Part shown: piece after piece, positions 5,627-6,566 of the stretch
Layout: each line of letters starts with the position of its first letter
How positions within the stretch are numbered: the first letter of the stretch is position 1
Origin: Anaerolineae bacterium
GTDB taxonomy: Bacteria > Chloroflexota > Anaerolineae > Aggregatilineales > Phototrophicaceae
Assembly: GCA_020848855.1 (NCBI GenBank)
Contig: JADLHH010000639.1
Location: forward strand, 1 to 6,566
DNA: 6,566 bases
Direction: 5' to 3'
The notes under the pieces: model-generated
Seen by the model: only the letters and a program-made list of their open reading frames with translations
Told to the model about the DNA's origin: nothing
Databases searched by the model: none
Made by a program: the position numbers and the translations under genes

Positions 5627-6187
5627 ATGATTCCGGCAAGCGACATTCGCAAAGGCACAGTTCTCGAAATGGACGGGAACATGTACCGTGTGATGAACAC
5701 ACAGTACAACAACCCCGGGCGCGGCGCAGCCTCCATGCGCGCTCAGTTACTGGACATTGGCACCGGGTCGACCCAGTACCGCGTCTTCTCGGCTGAAGAA
5801 AGCCTCAACAACATCTTCGTCGAAACCGAACCGGTCACCTATCTGTACGGCGACAGCGACCTGCTGCACTTCATGAACAGCGAGACCTTCGAGCAGTACG
5901 AGGTCAACCGCTCGCTGTTCGGCGATGACGCGCTGTATCTGAAGGAAGACATGGAACTGCAGTTGATGACGATGGAAGGCGGGCGTGTGCTCGACTACCA
6001 GCTTCCGACGACGATGACCTACACCATCGCCGAAGCGGAAATCGCGGTCGTGGGCAATACGTCGGGCGCGGTCACCAAGAAGGTCAGGACCGATACGGGC
6101 TTGAGCGTGACGGTTCCGAACTTCGTCAACGAAGGCGACCAGATCAAGGTCGATACGCGCGACGGCTCCTACGTCGGTCGCGGGTAG
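5627..6187 (+). CDS. efp: Translation elongation factor P
   Basis: EF-P enters the ribosomal E site and relieves stalling at polyproline by stabilising the P-site tRNA. The 186 residues match the family length and show three beta-barrel domains: a KOW-like domain I (1-64, starting MIPASDIRKG), domain II (about 66-126, with YLYGDSDLLHFMNSETFEQY at 72-91) and the C-terminal OB domain III (about 128-186). The last contains the EF-P signature KKVRTDTG followed by VTVPNFVNEG, then IKVDTRDGSYVGR. The loop that reaches the peptidyl-transferase centre reads NNPGRGAAS, with Arg32 at the position that is lysine in E. coli (K34) and rhamnosylated arginine in Pseudomonas. The start at 5627 has a weak ribosome binding site (GAG, four bases upstream) but is fixed by the conserved N-terminus. 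It is followed by a palindromic repeat and a convergent gene. Confidence 0.97.
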   Translation: MIPASDIRKGTVLEMDGNMYRVMNTQYNNPGRGAASMRAQLLDIGTGSTQYRVFSAEESLNNIFVETEPVTYLYGDSDLLHFMNSETFEQYEVNRSLFGDDALYLKEDMELQLMTMEGGRVLDYQLPTTMTYTIAEAEIAVVGNTSGAVTKKVRTDTGLSVTVPNFVNEGDQIKVDTRDGSYVGRG

Positions 6188-6215
6188 ACCCCATTCGATA
6201 AAATCAATTCATCAC

Positions 6216-6266
6216 AGAGACCGCAAAGGACACAGAGGGTTTTTCTTCGTGTTCTCTGCGGTCTTT
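6216..6266. repeat. Imperfect palindromic intergenic repeat between convergent genes
   Basis: Arms 6216-6239 and 6243-6266 fold into a hairpin of about 24 pairs with two mismatches and several G-U pairs; the outer eight-base AGACCGCA / TGCGGTCT (6218-6225 and 6257-6264) is perfect. Each arm has an internal CACAGAG-like rhythm of about 9 bases (ACAGAGACCGCAAAGGACACAGAG in pieces). Long palindromes of this CACAGAG/CTCTG type occur as dispersed repeats in many environmental bacterial genomes, to my recollection. It could also terminate efp and the convergent mtnA-like gene, but no long T-run follows, so I call it a repeat first. Confidence 0.7.
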
Positions 6267-6271
6267 ATGGT

Positions 6272-6566
6272 TTAGTTTCGCTTTTCCGGGTACAGCGCCA
6301 GAACGCTCTGTTCGTTGGCGGAGCAGATGCCACGCTCGGTGATCAACCCGCTCACCAGCCGGGCGGGCGTCACGTCGAAGCCGTAATTGCCGACCCGGCT
6401 CTCGGTCGGCGTGATTTGCACATCCAGTACGTTGTCGCCGTGCAGCCCAGACATGATCTTCACCTCGTCGGCGTTGCGCTCCTCAATCGGGATGTCGCGC
6501 ACGCCGTCGCGCATCGTCCAGTCGAACGTCGATGACGGCAGCGCCACGTAAAACGGGATGTCGTTG
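6272..6566 (-). CDS. mtnA: MtnA/DrdI-family sugar-phosphate isomerase, C-terminal part (cut by window edge)
   Basis: Only the last 97 or so codons are in the window; the frame stays open to the right edge (…NDIPFYVALPSSTFD) and the gene starts outside. The visible motifs belong to the eIF2B-like isomerases: PFYVALPSSTFDW, then IPIEER, then NYGFDVTPARLVSGLITERGI near the C-terminus. S-methyl-5-thioribose-1-phosphate isomerase (MtnA) converts the aldose to methylthioribulose-1-phosphate in methionine salvage; the close relative DrdI does the same for 5-deoxyribose-1-phosphate. The catalytic Cys and Asp lie upstream of this segment, and the two activities cannot be told apart from the tail. The GTG at 6547 is an internal valine codon, not the start. 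It converges on efp. Confidence 0.88.
   Translation of the reverse strand, partial: NDIPFYVALPSSTFDWTMRDGVRDIPIEERNADEVKIMSGLHGDNVLDVQITPTESRVGNYGFDVTPARLVSGLITERGICSANEQSVLALYPEKRN

Noticed and set aside
6211..6270. CRISPR repeat or riboswitch at the palindrome after efp
   Set aside because: Only one copy with no spacers, and it lies between convergent 3' ends, where a riboswitch would have no gene to control.
6545..6547. GTG at 6547 as start of the minus-strand gene
   Set aside because: The conserved PFYVA segment of the isomerase continues upstream in frame to the window edge, so this is an internal valine.

Overview
The window is 6.6 kb of GC-rich DNA, densely coding, with short intergenic gaps. 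It looks like a chromosomal piece from a free-living bacterium. The mix of genes (an Ada-type repair protein, a YghZ-like aldo-keto reductase, a GH172/DUF2961 protein, EF-P and an MtnA-family isomerase) and the style of the proteins suggest a Chloroflexota/Anaerolineae-like organism. That placement is an impression from protein style, not a computed result. I see no phage, transposase, CRISPR, rRNA or tRNA.

Layout, left to right. A strong symmetric intrinsic terminator (25-64) closes a small minus-strand gene (85-300, 71 aa, acidic/helical head and Lys/Arg/Pro tail). A 206-bp divergent intergenic region then carries outward promoters for that gene and for ada (507-1592, full-length methyl-phosphotriester / O6-methylguanine repair protein and regulator). 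A second intrinsic terminator (1631-1667) ends ada, and its T-run lies almost against the ribosome binding site of a YghZ/Gpr-type aldo-keto reductase (1680-2693). That gene converges on a MarR-family regulator (2714-3181, minus).

The marR gene is divergent from a two-gene unit. The first gene is a cytoplasmic DUF2961/GH172 protein (3335-4414); 9 bp later comes an unrecognised 385-aa protein (4424-5581) that may have a GT-A-like fold. The 153-bp region between marR and this unit holds a two-fold symmetric double repeat of CAGG-N3-CCTG (probable MarR operator), a pair of 9-bp direct repeats and a good sigma-70-type promoter. This is the part of the window most likely to be a little-described system: a MarR-controlled, sugar-acting gene pair.

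elongation factor P follows (5627-6187), with its own likely extended -10 promoter on the stop codon of the preceding gene and an arginine instead of lysine at the tip of the peptidyl-transferase loop. An imperfect palindromic repeat (about 6216-6266) separates efp from the C-terminal end of a minus-strand MtnA/DrdI-family sugar-phosphate isomerase that runs off the right edge.

Functionally, the window mixes housekeeping (efp, mtnA-like), damage/detoxification (ada, gpr) and a regulated carbohydrate module. Apart from the GH172 pair, the genes look like independent transcription units.
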